A stretch of DNA of 64,000 nucleotides from an uncultured Litoreibacter sp. (GTDB lineage: Bacteria; Pseudomonadota; Alphaproteobacteria; Rhodobacterales; Rhodobacteraceae): contig CANLOU010000003.1 of assembly GCA_947492995.1 (NCBI GenBank), positions 434,001-498,000 on the forward strand, read 5' to 3'. Both the position numbers and the translations under genes were made by a program. Every line of letters begins with the position of its first letter. Position 1 is the first letter of the stretch. Below are positions 44,385-53,170 of the stretch, one piece after another. The notes under the pieces were generated by a model. The model searched no databases. It was not told the origin of the DNA and worked only from the letters and a program-made list of their open reading frames with translations.

Positions 44385-44959
44385 GCGCTCAGCCATGTGG
44401 TGATGGCGGCTAGGTCGGGGCGCGGCCTGTCCGGTGGCGTCGATGTCTCGCAGCCCAGGTGAATAAATCCTGCTACGAATTCGTGGTTTTCGAGGCCCAG
44501 GCCCTCGCTCAGGAACGGCCGGTCGAAAGCGGTCCAACCCGTAAGCCAGTTCGCGCCCCAGCCAGCGGCAAGGGCCGCGTTCAGCAGCGCAAGGCAGACC
44601 GCGCCGGAACTGAGCGTTTGTTCAATTTCGGGAATTTTGTCGCTTGGTTTGGGAGAGGCCACGACCGCGACAGACAGGGGCGCGTTTTCGAACATGACGC
44701 CGATCTTGTCTATTTTGTCGGTATCAAAGCCCAGATCCGCCCCGCGTGTGCGGGCCAGTTTGCCCAGCCGCTGTAAGGCGGCCTGTTCGAGCACGACGAA
44801 GCGCCACGGCTCCAGCTTGCCATGATCGGGCGTGCGGGCGGCGGCGGTAAGCAGCGTGTCGAGCGTTTCCCGGTCAGGCGCGGGCGCGGCCAGCGTTTTG
44901 GCAGGGCGCGACCGGCGGGTGAGTAGGAAGTCGAGCGCGGCTTGGTTGGTGTCAGGCAT
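44381..44959 (-). CDS. Nitroreductase family protein (YdjA-like)
   Basis: A 192-residue flavoprotein of the nitroreductase fold. FLLTRRSRPAKTL provides the phosphate-binding arginines and AARTPDHGKLEPWRFVVL and GWGANWLTGW the FMN contacts. YdjA-type enzymes have a small active site and unknown physiological substrate. The start MPDTNQAAL has AAGGGA upstream. Confidence 0.88.
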   Translation of the reverse strand: MPDTNQAALDFLLTRRSRPAKTLAAPAPDRETLDTLLTAAARTPDHGKLEPWRFVVLEQAALQRLGKLARTRGADLGFDTDKIDKIGVMFENAPLSVAVVASPKPSDKIPEIEQTLSSGAVCLALLNAALAAGWGANWLTGWTAFDRPFLSEGLGLENHEFVAGFIHLGCETSTPPDRPRPDLAAITTWLSA

Positions 44960-45113
44960 ATCGGTCCCTTTGGTTGCGCTATATGTCGGGTATCGCGGCT
45001 TGGTCTTCAAGGGGCGTGACCTGCTCGCACCGAAGATGAGGCGCGTTCCGCGCCGCGATATTATTTTGTGCAGCGCTGGTTGGGAGGTCGGTGTCAGGCA
45101 GGGCTGTTGCGCC

Positions 45114-45251
45114 TTAGGTCTGTGATGGGTTTTTGGATATTTGTGGAACAGTGATGGGGAAGGGGTGCGCACCCGCTGGTGCCATCTTGGCCCAGAACAA
45201 CAGCGCCACCAGAAAAAAGAACAGCCCGAAGAAGATCGCAACGCCTTTCAT
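45114..45251 (-). CDS. Small membrane protein downstream of topA
   Basis: A 45-residue protein. Its ATG overlaps the topA stop (TGATG). Residues 4-20 are a very hydrophobic helix (AIFFGLFFFLVALLFW); the rest is a short polar tail. No family recognised. Strict overlap with topA suggests it is translated. Confidence 0.55.
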   Translation of the reverse strand: MKGVAIFFGLFFFLVALLFWAKMAPAGAHPFPITVPQISKNPSQT

Positions 45252-47848
45252 CATTTCTTGGCGGCGGTTTTCTTCTTGGCGGCGGGTTTTTTCTTGGCTG
45301 GAGCTTTGCGTTTGCGCCCGCCTTTCTTGGCCGCTTTTTCCTCAATCAGCTGGACCGCTTGGTCGATGCTCAGATCATCGGGCTCGGTGCCCTTGGGCAG
45401 CGTTGCGTTGACTTTTTCCCATTTCAGATATGGCCCGTATTTGCCTTCCATGATGGCAATGGGGCCGCCCTGATCGGGGTGATCGCCCAGTTCCTTGAGC
45501 GTTTTGGCAGCCCCGCCGCGACCACCGCGTGAGGCGACCTTGGCCGCCAGCAATTCAACCGCGTGGTTCATACCCACAGTGAAGACATCCTCCATCGTGG
45601 GCAGGTTGGCATTGGTGCCGCCGCGCTCGGAGGTGGATTCGGCGTGTTTAAGGTAGGGACCATAGCGGCCGATATTTGACCAGACATTCACCCCGTCCTC
45701 GGGGTGCGGGCCGATGAGGCGGGGCAGGGATAGCAGTTTCAGCGCGTGGTCCAGCGTCAGGTTCTCAAGGGCAAAGCCTTCTTCGGGCCAGTCTTTGGGC
45801 ACGGATTGGCGCTGGGGTTTCTTGTTTTCTTCGGTCACGTCGCCGCGCTGCACGTAAGGCCCAAACCGGCCCTTGTGGATCCAGATCTTGTCGTCGCCAT
45901 CCATGCCAAGCATCTTGCCCTCGGGCGGGATGCCGGTGTCTTCGTCGCCGCCGGGCGGGCCGAACGCGCGGGTGTAGCGGCAGTCCGGGTAGTTGGAGCA
46001 GCCGATAAACGCGCCGCCTGCGCGGGCCGTGCGCATGGATAGCCGCCCTTCGCCACAGTTCGGGCAAAGGCGCGGGTCGGTGCCGTCTTCGTTTGGCGGG
46101 AAGATGTGGGGGGCCAGCGCCTCGTTGATCTTGTCCAGCACTTCAGTGATGGACAGATCCATCGCCTCCGAGATGGCAACGGCGAAGTCGCGCCAGAAAC
46201 GGTCGAGCACGTTCTTGTAATTCCGCTCGCCGGCGGAGACGTCGTCGAGTTCTTCCTCCAGGGCGGCGGTGAAATCATATTCCACGTAGCGCTTGAAGAA
46301 GTTGGTCAGGAAGACCGTCACCAACCGGCCTTTGTCTTCGGGGATCAGGCGGTTCTTTTCCTTGCGGACGTAGTCGCGGTCTTGGATGGTCGTCACGATT
46401 GAGGCGTAGGTGGAGGGACGCCCGATGCCGAGTTCCTCCATGCGTTTGACCAGCGTGGCCTCCGTGTAGCGGGGCGGGGGCTGGGTGAAATGCTGCTCAG
46501 GCGTGACGGTTTTCTTGGTTGTGTTCTCGCCTTCGTTGATCTGGGGCAAGGACTTGTCGTCGTCGTCCAAGACGGCGTCGTCACGACCTTCTTCATAGAC
46601 GCGCAGGAAGCCGTCAAAGAGCATCACTTGGCCAGAGGCGCGCAGTTCCACTTGGCTGTCATCCGAGCCGATAATGGCCGTGGTGCGTTCCATCTTGGCG
46701 GCCGCCATTTGGCTTGCGATGGTGCGTTTGTAGATCAGGTCGTAGAGCTTGTACTGGTCCTTATCCATGATCTTGAGGCTGTCCGCATCCGCCATCATAT
46801 CCGTGGGGCGGATACATTCATGCGCCTCTTGCGCGTTTTTGGCCTTGTTTTTGTACATGCGCGGGCTGTCTGGCACGTAGTCGCCGCCGAACTTGGTTTT
46901 GATCGCGTCGCGGGCGGCATGCACGGCCTCAGGCGCCATGTCGATGCCGTCGGTCCGCATATAGGTGATATGACCCGCCTCATAGAGCCGCTGGGCGCTG
47001 CTCATGGTTTGGCGCGCGCCCATGCCGAATTTGCGGGACGCCTCCTGTTGCAGGGTCGACGTCATGAAGGGGGCCGACGGGTTGCGCGACGCAGGCTTGG
47101 CCTCGACCGATTTGACGACCATGTCGCGGGAGTTGATGGCTTGCACGGCCAGTTCGGCCGCCGTTTCATTGGCGAGGTCAAACTTGTCCAGCTTGTCGCC
47201 GCCCAGAACGGTCAGGCGGGCCTCGAAATCCTTGCCGCGCGGGGTGGTCAGCATGGCTTTGACGGACCAGTATTCCTGCGCGTTGAATTTCTCGATCTCC
47301 ATCTCGCGGTCGACGATGATGCGCAGGCAGACCGACTGCACGCGGCCTGCGGACTTGGCCCCGGGCAGACGGCGCCACAAAACGGGGCTGAGTTTGAAGC
47401 CAACCAGATAGTCCAGCGCGCGGCGGGCGAGGTAGGCGTGGACCAGAGGCTCGTCGACCTGGCGCGGGTTTTTCATCGCTTCGGTCACCGCCGCCTTGGT
47501 GATCGCGTTGAAGACGACGCGGCTGACAGGCGTGTCCTTCTTGATGGACTTGCGCTTGCGCAGGGCCTCTTCAAGGTGCCACGAAATGGCCTCGCCTTCG
47601 CGGTCGGGGTCGGTTGCGAGGATCAGTTCGTTGTCGTCTTTCAGGGCGTCGGCGATGGCTTTGACGTGCTTTTTGCTGTCGGAGGCGACCTCCCACAGCA
47701 TCTCGAATTCGTTGTCGGGGTCGACCGATCCGTCCTTGGGGGGCAGGTCGCGTACATGGCCGTAAGAGGCCAGAACCGTGTAATTGTCGCCCAGATATTT
47801 GTTGATTGTCTTCGCTTTTGCGGGGGATTCGACAACAACTACGGGCAT
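45251..47848 (-). CDS. topA: DNA topoisomerase I
   Basis: An 865-residue type IA topoisomerase relaxing negative supercoils. TOPRIM domain at the start (VVVESPAKAKTINKYLG), the catalytic tyrosine in HITYMRTDGIDM near residue 320, a C-terminal zinc-ribbon region (CPNCGEGRLSMRTA, GCSNYPDC), repeated topo-C domains with GRFGPYVQ/GRYGPYLK/GKYGPYLKW, and a lysine/alanine-rich tail (about 30 residues). The conserved start MPVVVVES has AGAGG upstream. Confidence 0.95.
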   Translation of the reverse strand: MPVVVVESPAKAKTINKYLGDNYTVLASYGHVRDLPPKDGSVDPDNEFEMLWEVASDSKKHVKAIADALKDDNELILATDPDREGEAISWHLEEALRKRKSIKKDTPVSRVVFNAITKAAVTEAMKNPRQVDEPLVHAYLARRALDYLVGFKLSPVLWRRLPGAKSAGRVQSVCLRIIVDREMEIEKFNAQEYWSVKAMLTTPRGKDFEARLTVLGGDKLDKFDLANETAAELAVQAINSRDMVVKSVEAKPASRNPSAPFMTSTLQQEASRKFGMGARQTMSSAQRLYEAGHITYMRTDGIDMAPEAVHAARDAIKTKFGGDYVPDSPRMYKNKAKNAQEAHECIRPTDMMADADSLKIMDKDQYKLYDLIYKRTIASQMAAAKMERTTAIIGSDDSQVELRASGQVMLFDGFLRVYEEGRDDAVLDDDDKSLPQINEGENTTKKTVTPEQHFTQPPPRYTEATLVKRMEELGIGRPSTYASIVTTIQDRDYVRKEKNRLIPEDKGRLVTVFLTNFFKRYVEYDFTAALEEELDDVSAGERNYKNVLDRFWRDFAVAISEAMDLSITEVLDKINEALAPHIFPPNEDGTDPRLCPNCGEGRLSMRTARAGGAFIGCSNYPDCRYTRAFGPPGGDEDTGIPPEGKMLGMDGDDKIWIHKGRFGPYVQRGDVTEENKKPQRQSVPKDWPEEGFALENLTLDHALKLLSLPRLIGPHPEDGVNVWSNIGRYGPYLKHAESTSERGGTNANLPTMEDVFTVGMNHAVELLAAKVASRGGRGGAAKTLKELGDHPDQGGPIAIMEGKYGPYLKWEKVNATLPKGTEPDDLSIDQAVQLIEEKAAKKGGRKRKAPAKKKPAAKKKTAAKK

Positions 47849-48037
47849 GAAAAACCTCTGATTCAACGACTGCTCTGGCGGCGATACATGTGGCGTGTCG
47901 GCGGGAGATGTCAACAGGGCGTGACAGTATAGCCGCCGATTGCAGGCGATAAACTGGGGGGAATCTTTGGCAAAGTGACGCAAGGTCGACGCAGCTTGGT
48001 GATGAAATGGTCATTGTTTGGTACTAGGTAAATGGTC

Positions 48038-48838
48038 ATGAAATATGCATTGGCCTTCCTGTTTCTGTTCCCGTCCGTTGCTGCGGCGGATTGTGTGGTG
48101 CTGCTGCACGGTCTCGCGCGGACCTCCTTTTCGCTGAGCGTGATGGAGGAAAGCCTGCAGGCGAACGGGTACCAAACGGTGAACCCGGATTATCCGTCCA
48201 CCAGCGACACCATTGGCGATCTGGCGGAGGCGACAATACCGGCGGCGATTGCCGAATGTGACACCAACATCCCAATTCATTTTGTCACCCATTCCATGGG
48301 CGGCATATTGGTGCGGGCGTGGTTGGCCGAAAACGAGCTGCCCACGCTGGGCCGCGTGGTGATGCTGGCCCCGCCCAATCAGGGGTCGGAGCTGGTGGAT
48401 CAGCTGGGCACGATCGACGCGTTCGAGTGGGTGAACGGGCCTGCCGGGCTGCAGTTGGGAACCGGCCCGGACTCGGTGCCGCGACAGCTTGGCCCCGTTG
48501 ATTTCCCCTTGGGGGTGCTGGCGGGCAATAAGACGCTCAACATCGTCTATTCCGCCATCATTCCGGGCGAAGACGATGGCAAGGTGTCCGTCGCCAGCAC
48601 GCGGGTCGATGGCATGTCGGATCACATGGTGTTCAACGTCACGCACACGTTCATGATGAACGCGCCTTTGGTTGTGGGGCAAACGGTGCGCTTCTTGCAA
48701 AACGGGGCGTTCGACCGGGACCTGACGCTGGCCGACATCGTCACGGAGGTCGCCGAAGAAGTTGGCGAAACGGTGGGCGAGGTTGCGGAAGAGGTGACAG
48801 AAACAGTCACCGAAACGATCAACAGCGTCACCGACTAA
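48038..48838 (+). CDS. Secreted lipase-like alpha/beta hydrolase with a C-terminal heptad tail
   Basis: A 266-residue protein with a signal peptide (cut near AAA-DCV). [13 protein letters not shown] is the oxyanion strand and [12 protein letters not shown] the nucleophile elbow near residue 86; a late HTFMM region may supply the histidine. The last 35 residues are a repetitive Val/Thr/Glu stretch ([12 protein letters not shown]-like) with no charge-neutral hydrophobic core, likely a coiled or extended tail. Related proteins are triacylglycerol or PGAP1-like lipases. Divergent from topA. Confidence 0.82.
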   Translation: MKYALAFLFLFPSVAAADCVVLLHGLARTSFSLSVMEESLQANGYQTVNPDYPSTSDTIGDLAEATIPAAIAECDTNIPIHFVTHSMGGILVRAWLAENELPTLGRVVMLAPPNQGSELVDQLGTIDAFEWVNGPAGLQLGTGPDSVPRQLGPVDFPLGVLAGNKTLNIVYSAIIPGEDDGKVSVASTRVDGMSDHMVFNVTHTFMMNAPLVVGQTVRFLQNGAFDRDLTLADIVTEVAEEVGETVGEVAEEVTETVTETINSVTD

Positions 48839-48847
48839 GGCGCAGCC

Positions 48848-49921
48848 TTAGCTTTTCGGGGTGATCCGGTTGAAATGCCCCATCTTGCGGCCCGCCTTGA
48901 CGTCCGCCTTGCCGTAAAGATGCAACGCGACGCCTGCGTCGGCTGACAATTCGGCCACGCGGTCTATGTCGTCACCGATCAGGTTCTCCATCACCGCGTC
49001 GGCATGGCGCGACCCGTCGCCCAAGGGCCAGCCCGCGACGGCGCGGATATGCTGCTCGAACTGGTCGATGACGCAGCCGTTTTGGGTCCAGTGGCCGGAA
49101 TTATGCACGCGCGGCGCGATCTCGTTGACGATCAGGCCCTGCGGGGTGACGAACAGCTCGACCCCCAAGACGCCCACGTAATCCAGCGCATTCAAAATGC
49201 GGCCCGCCATCAGCACCGCGTCGGTGCGTTGTGCGCCGTTCAGGTTGGCGGGCACTGTGGTGGTGTGCAGGATGCCGTTTCGATGGACATTCTCGCCGGG
49301 GTCGAAGCAGGCCACTTGCCCGTCCAACGCGCGCGCACCGATGACAGACACTTCGTGGCTGAAGTCGATGAACCCTTCCAGCACGCAGGGCGCGTCGTTC
49401 ATGTCGGCCCAGATGGCCGCCAGATCGTCGCCCTCTTTGATCCGTGTCTGCCCCTTGCCGTCATAGCCCAGCTCTTGCGTCTTCAGGATGGAGGGCGCGC
49501 CGATCCGGGCAACTGCGTCGCGCAGCTCTGCCTCAGACGTCACGGCGGCGAAGGGGGCGACTTTCAGCCCCAGCCCTTCCAGAAAGGTCTTTTCAACAAT
49601 GCGGTTCTGCGAGGTCGACAGCGCCAAGCGGTTGGGCCGTATCGGCGCGCCGCTTTCCAGCAGGTCCAAAGCCGATGCGGGCACGTTCTCGAATTCATAG
49701 GTGATGACATCAACCGACGCGGCAAAGGATTTCAGCGCCTCCGCGTCGTCATAGCCTGCCTTGAAATGGTAGTTGGCCACATGGCTTGCGGGGCAGTCGC
49801 CGCCCGGCTCGAACACGCAGGTCTTAAACCCAAGGCGAGATGCGGCAACCGACAACATGCGGCCCAGCTGGCCGCCGCCAAGAATGCCAATGGTGGCCCC
49901 GGTGGGCAGCGCCTCAGTCAT
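48848..49921 (-). CDS. purK: 5-(carboxyamino)imidazole ribonucleotide synthase
   Basis: A 357-residue ATP-grasp enzyme of purine synthesis that carboxylates AIR using ATP and bicarbonate. [18 protein letters not shown] is the N-terminal signature, [10 protein letters not shown] and [15 protein letters not shown] are further diagnostic segments. It overlaps the end of purE by eight bases. Confidence 0.96.
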   Translation of the reverse strand: MTEALPTGATIGILGGGQLGRMLSVAASRLGFKTCVFEPGGDCPASHVANYHFKAGYDDAEALKSFAASVDVITYEFENVPASALDLLESGAPIRPNRLALSTSQNRIVEKTFLEGLGLKVAPFAAVTSEAELRDAVARIGAPSILKTQELGYDGKGQTRIKEGDDLAAIWADMNDAPCVLEGFIDFSHEVSVIGARALDGQVACFDPGENVHRNGILHTTTVPANLNGAQRTDAVLMAGRILNALDYVGVLGVELFVTPQGLIVNEIAPRVHNSGHWTQNGCVIDQFEQHIRAVAGWPLGDGSRHADAVMENLIGDDIDRVAELSADAGVALHLYGKADVKAGRKMGHFNRITPKS

Positions 49922-50402
49922 TGGACGGCTCGTCAGGAATAGAGGCGGACAGATCGCTGCGCCACTTGTCCAGCCGCGCGGCCAAGGCGTCGTCTTGCAG
50001 CGCCAGAATGCCAGCCGCCATCAGCCCCGCATTCGCGGCACCCGCCGCCCCAATCGCCATGGTGGCGACCGGAAACCCGCGCGGCATTTGCAGGATGGAA
50101 TAGAGGCTGTCCACGCCCGACAAGGCGTTGGTCTGCACGGGCACGCCCACAACCGGCACCCGCGTTTTCGACGCCATCATGCCGGGAAGATGCGCAGCCC
50201 CGCCGGCGCCTGCAATAATAACCTGAAGGCCGCGATCCACGGCGGTTTTGCCATAGTCCCACAACCGGTCAGGCGTGCGGTGGGCAGAGACAATCTTGGC
50301 CTCATAGGCCACGCCCAAAGCGTCCAACATGTCGGCGGCTTCTTTCATGGTGGGCCAGTCGGACTGGCTGCCCATGATGATGCCCACTTTGATCTCTGCC
50401 AT
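49914..50402 (-). CDS. purE: 5-(carboxyamino)imidazole ribonucleotide mutase
   Basis: A 162-residue class I Pur[22 protein letters not shown] and [14 protein letters not shown] form the substrate site; [12 protein letters not shown] and GVPVQ complete it. The active-site histidine in SAHR is present. It starts at MAEIKVGI; the frame upstream is unused. It is the first gene of purEK. Confidence 0.96.
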   Translation of the reverse strand: MAEIKVGIIMGSQSDWPTMKEAADMLDALGVAYEAKIVSAHRTPDRLWDYGKTAVDRGLQVIIAGAGGAAHLPGMMASKTRVPVVGVPVQTNALSGVDSLYSILQMPRGFPVATMAIGAAGAANAGLMAAGILALQDDALAARLDKWRSDLSASIPDEPSND

Positions 50403-50456
50403 GACAAACGCGCTTTCAGCCGTAAAAGGAAGCGGCACTATAGCCAGCCGCCGCCC

Positions 50457-50675
50457 TTACGCAATGATATCCGGCGTCAGTTGGTCCTCAAGCGCCTGAA
50501 TGCGGTCCTTGAGGCCCAGTTTTTGCTTCTTCAGCCGCTTCACGGTCAGCTGGTCGGGCAAAAGACGTTCCTGCAGCGCCTCAATCGCCTCGTCCAGATC
50601 GCGGTGCTCGCGGCGCAATACCTCCAGTTTGACACGCAAGACGTCTTCTTGGGACATGTTTGAGGGGCTGTTCAC
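50457..50675 (-). CDS. YdcH/DUF465 family protein
   Basis: A 72-residue helical hairpin protein. LRREHRDLDEAIEALQER and VKRLKKQKLGLKDRIQALE match the DUF465 two-helix pattern, probably a coiled coil. The GTG at 50675 is used here; an ATG six codons later is equally possible. Function unknown; often near purE in Alphaproteobacteria. Confidence 0.8.
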   Translation of the reverse strand: MNSPSNMSQEDVLRVKLEVLRREHRDLDEAIEALQERLLPDQLTVKRLKKQKLGLKDRIQALEDQLTPDIIA

Positions 50676-50760
50676 GGGCTTTTCGGGTCCATTTTGCGGG
50701 GCGGAGCGCCCAGATTAGGGGGATTCTGTCTCTCTACCAACAGTTTAGATCATCAAAGGG

Positions 50761-50788
50761 TTGCATGGCAGCTAGTCGCACCCCATCT
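50761..50788 (+). promoter_or_regulatory. Sigma-32 (RpoH)-type promoter of hsp20
   Basis: TTGCAT (50761-50766), 14 bases, then CCCCATCT (50781-50788). The -10 matches the sigma-32 consensus CCCCATNT exactly; the -35 matches TTGAAA partly. About 65 bases separate it from the hsp20 ATG. Confidence 0.62.
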
Positions 50789-50855
50789 TTTTATCAAGAG
50801 GCCGCCGTAAAGGGGCCGCTACCGGCAAAGTCGCTTAAAGATAAAGGGCTGTCGC

Positions 50856-51269
50856 ATGACAAAATTGACCTTGGGATCGCATCCCTTTCTGCTGGGGTTT
50901 GACCAGCTGGAACGCCTCGTGGAACGGACCGCCAAGTCCGGCAATGATGGCTACCCGCCTTTCAACATCGAACAATCGGACCGCAATGCGTTCCGCATCA
51001 CGCTGGCCGTCGCGGGCTTTGGCATGGATGATATGTCGATCACCGTTGAAGACCGCCAGTTGGTGGTCCGTGGCAAACAGCCTGACGCGCCGGAGGATCG
51101 GGTCTTTTTGCATCGCGGCATCGCCGCGCGGCAGTTTCAAAAGGCCTTCGTCTTGGCCGACGGCGTCGACGTGGCCGGGGCCATGACCGAAAACGGCCTG
51201 CTGCACATCGACCTGGAACGCGCGGTGCCCGAAACCGTGGTGCAAACGATCCAAATCAAGAAAGGATAA
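50856..51269 (+). CDS. Small heat-shock protein (Hsp20/alpha-crystallin)
   Basis: A 137-residue chaperone of the IbpA type. The alpha-crystallin domain (residues 35-125) begins YPPFNIEQSDRNAFRITLAVAGF and contains the conserved A-x-x-x-x-G-L-like NGLLHIDLER. It holds unfolded proteins in the cytoplasm for DnaK/ClpB. The RpoH-type promoter upstream and the DUF1150 gene four bases downstream indicate a heat-inducible pair. Confidence 0.93.
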   Translation: MTKLTLGSHPFLLGFDQLERLVERTAKSGNDGYPPFNIEQSDRNAFRITLAVAGFGMDDMSITVEDRQLVVRGKQPDAPEDRVFLHRGIAARQFQKAFVLADGVDVAGAMTENGLLHIDLERAVPETVVQTIQIKKG

Positions 51270-51273
51270 TGCG

Positions 51274-51501
51274 ATGAACACCCCATTTGATCTCAACACC
51301 GGAATGGCGGAACGTATTGTCTATGTGCGCTCCGTCGATGTGGCCGAGCTGCCCGAAGAGGTCCGCAAGGAATCCCAAGGGCTTGAGACGCTTTACGCGG
51401 TGCATGCCCCTGACGGCGAGCGGCTGGCCTTGGTGCTGGACCGCGACATGGCCTTCGCGCTGGCCCGCCAAAATGATTTTGCGCCAGTGACCGTGCATTA
51501 G
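51274..51501 (+). CDS. DUF1150 family protein
   Basis: A 75-residue protein restricted to Alphaproteobacteria and typically next to hsp20. IVYVRSVDVAELPEEVR and GERLALVLDRDMAFALARQND are the family signature. Function unknown. It is co-transcribed with hsp20 and followed by a strong terminator. Confidence 0.88.
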   Translation: MNTPFDLNTGMAERIVYVRSVDVAELPEEVRKESQGLETLYAVHAPDGERLALVLDRDMAFALARQNDFAPVTVH

Positions 51502-51544
51502 ACGTCATGGTTTGCCCGCTGAAAGAGGTTTCAGCAAAATAACA

Positions 51545-51580
51545 AAGGGCGCGGCAGGTCTGATCTGCCGCGCCCTTTTT
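51545..51580 (+). terminator. Intrinsic terminator of the hsp20-DUF1150 operon
   Basis: A perfect 13-bp stem AAGGGCGCGGCAG / CTGCCGCGCCCTT with a seven-base loop, followed by a T-run (TTTTT overlapping the stem end). It starts 43 bases after the DUF1150 stop. Confidence 0.88.
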
Positions 51581-51776
51581 CAATGTGAATTGGGCGATCT
51601 TAGAAGCCCAGCCCAGCGTCAAAGCCGTTGCCGCAAAGCTCTGCGTGTTTCGGGTGGTGCGTCAAAGACTCAAACCTCCAGCTGCAGGATTGCAAGGGAT
51701 TCACAAATGCAAGCCATGCGGCTATCGTGCGGCCAACAGATCAATAACGGCCAAAAAAGGCCGAGGATACAGGCAG

Positions 51777-52415
51777 ATGGCTCGACCAGAAACAAGGCCC
51801 GTCAAGGGCGACACCTATTATGGGAAAATCGCGCGCAATTATGAACAACGCCGCGCGCGTCAGGACTGGTGGCATGTCGAAAACACCGAGATGGAGGCGC
51901 TGCTGGACAGGCTGCCGCCAAACCTGCGGGTGGTCGACATCCCGTTCGGCACGGGGCGTTTTGTGCCAATGTACCTGGCGCGGGGCTATCAGGTCCACGG
52001 GCTGGACGCGTCGGCGGCAATGATTGCGCAGGCTCAGGAAACGCTGGGGGAGGACTTCCGCAAATGCCGCGCCGAGACCGGCACCGCGACAGCCTTGCCA
52101 TATCAGGACGCGGAATTTGACCTGCTCGTGTCCACCCGCTTTTTGCGCGACATTATCGTCTACAAAGATGCCAAGCAGGCGCTGGCGGAATTTGCCCGCG
52201 TCACCCGAAGCCACGCGATCATCCAGCTGGGCCAGACCATGGCCTCGAAGGGCGCGCAGCCGCAGGCTGGCGAAGCCATGGGCAGCAAGATGTCTGCCGC
52301 GCAGATCAAGACGTTGCTCAAAGCCGTCGGGTTCGAGATCGTCGAGAAGCGCTTGGTCAAGCAAGACGAGGCCGCCCAATCCGAGATTTATCACATCTTA
52401 TGTAAGAAGGTCTGA
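51777..52415 (+). CDS. Class I SAM-dependent methyltransferase
   Basis: A 212-residue enzyme. DIPFGTGRFVPMYLARGY is the SAM motif I loop (residues 55-72), GLDASAAMIAQA motif II and LPYQDAEFDLLVSTRFLRDI motif IV. The substrate is not evident; the fold is that of small-molecule or lipid methylases. It ends five bases before the next start, which suggests one operon with the P-loop gene. Confidence 0.82.
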   Translation: MARPETRPVKGDTYYGKIARNYEQRRARQDWWHVENTEMEALLDRLPPNLRVVDIPFGTGRFVPMYLARGYQVHGLDASAAMIAQAQETLGEDFRKCRAETGTATALPYQDAEFDLLVSTRFLRDIIVYKDAKQALAEFARVTRSHAIIQLGQTMASKGAQPQAGEAMGSKMSAAQIKTLLKAVGFEIVEKRLVKQDEAAQSEIYHILCKKV

Positions 52416-52420
52416 CGCCG

Positions 52421-53152
52421 GTGTTGGTCGAACTCCTTGGCCTTCCGGGCGCCGGGAAATCGACGCTGCTGCGCGCGCTGCTGCCGCACCTCAGAGGGCA
52501 GGGGGTCAAGGTGTGCAGTGCCGAAAAGCTGGAAGACACGGCCTGCGCCGATGCCGATGCGCCGCGGTATTTGACCAGCCATCCCGGCCGGACCATGCTG
52601 TACCGCGCCACGGCTTTTCGGGCCGCGCATCCCGACCTTCTGCGCCACATCGAAACCAAGCTCGATATGGATCATCGCCAGCAGTTTTTGTTCTCATACA
52701 CAACGACGCTGTTTCAGGCCGCTCACGAGCACAGGCACAAATATGCGGCAACCTTCTTGGACGAGGGGTTCATGCATCGCGGCACATTTGCGCATCTGGA
52801 TGCCGATGATGCGCTCTATGCCCGGTATCTGGATTTGATTCCGCTCCCCGATCTTATATTGAACCTCTGCCCGCCTCCGCGCACCGCGTTCAGGCGCGCA
52901 ATTCATCGGCGTAAAGCAAAGCCTGCGACCCGCAAAAAGGTCTTCGCCAAGTTGGGTGACCAGACGGTGTTTCGCCGCCGTCACAGGCTGATCGAGATGG
53001 GGCTTGATGCGCTCAAGGCGCGGGGCGCGCCGGTCTTGGATGTGGATACTTCGCAAGAGCTGGAGGCGTGTATCGAGGCCGTGTCGCCTGCCATTTTGGA
53101 TCATGCGCAACAAAAAACGGCGGCGCTCGGGATGAGCACCGCCGCTGAGTAG
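52421..53152 (+). CDS. P-loop kinase-like protein
   Basis: A 243-residue protein starting with GTG. The Walker A VELLGLPGAGKSTLL is at residues 3-17, FLDEGF near 110 may be the Walker B and RRAIHRRKAKPATRKK near 165 an Arg/Lys-rich lid as in nucleoside or sugar kinases. No exact family recognised. Its 3' end faces the ATP sulfurylase/APS kinase gene, 18 bases away. Confidence 0.7.
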   Translation: MLVELLGLPGAGKSTLLRALLPHLRGQGVKVCSAEKLEDTACADADAPRYLTSHPGRTMLYRATAFRAAHPDLLRHIETKLDMDHRQQFLFSYTTTLFQAAHEHRHKYAATFLDEGFMHRGTFAHLDADDALYARYLDLIPLPDLILNLCPPPRTAFRRAIHRRKAKPATRKKVFAKLGDQTVFRRRHRLIEMGLDALKARGAPVLDVDTSQELEACIEAVSPAILDHAQQKTAALGMSTAAE

Positions 53153-53170
53153 TGTTTTGCCTTTGGCCGT

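Noticed and set aside
46490-47932. 480-codon open frame on the plus strand opposite topA
   Set aside because: Shadow of a conserved gene in a GC-rich genome; composition is that of reversed topA codons.
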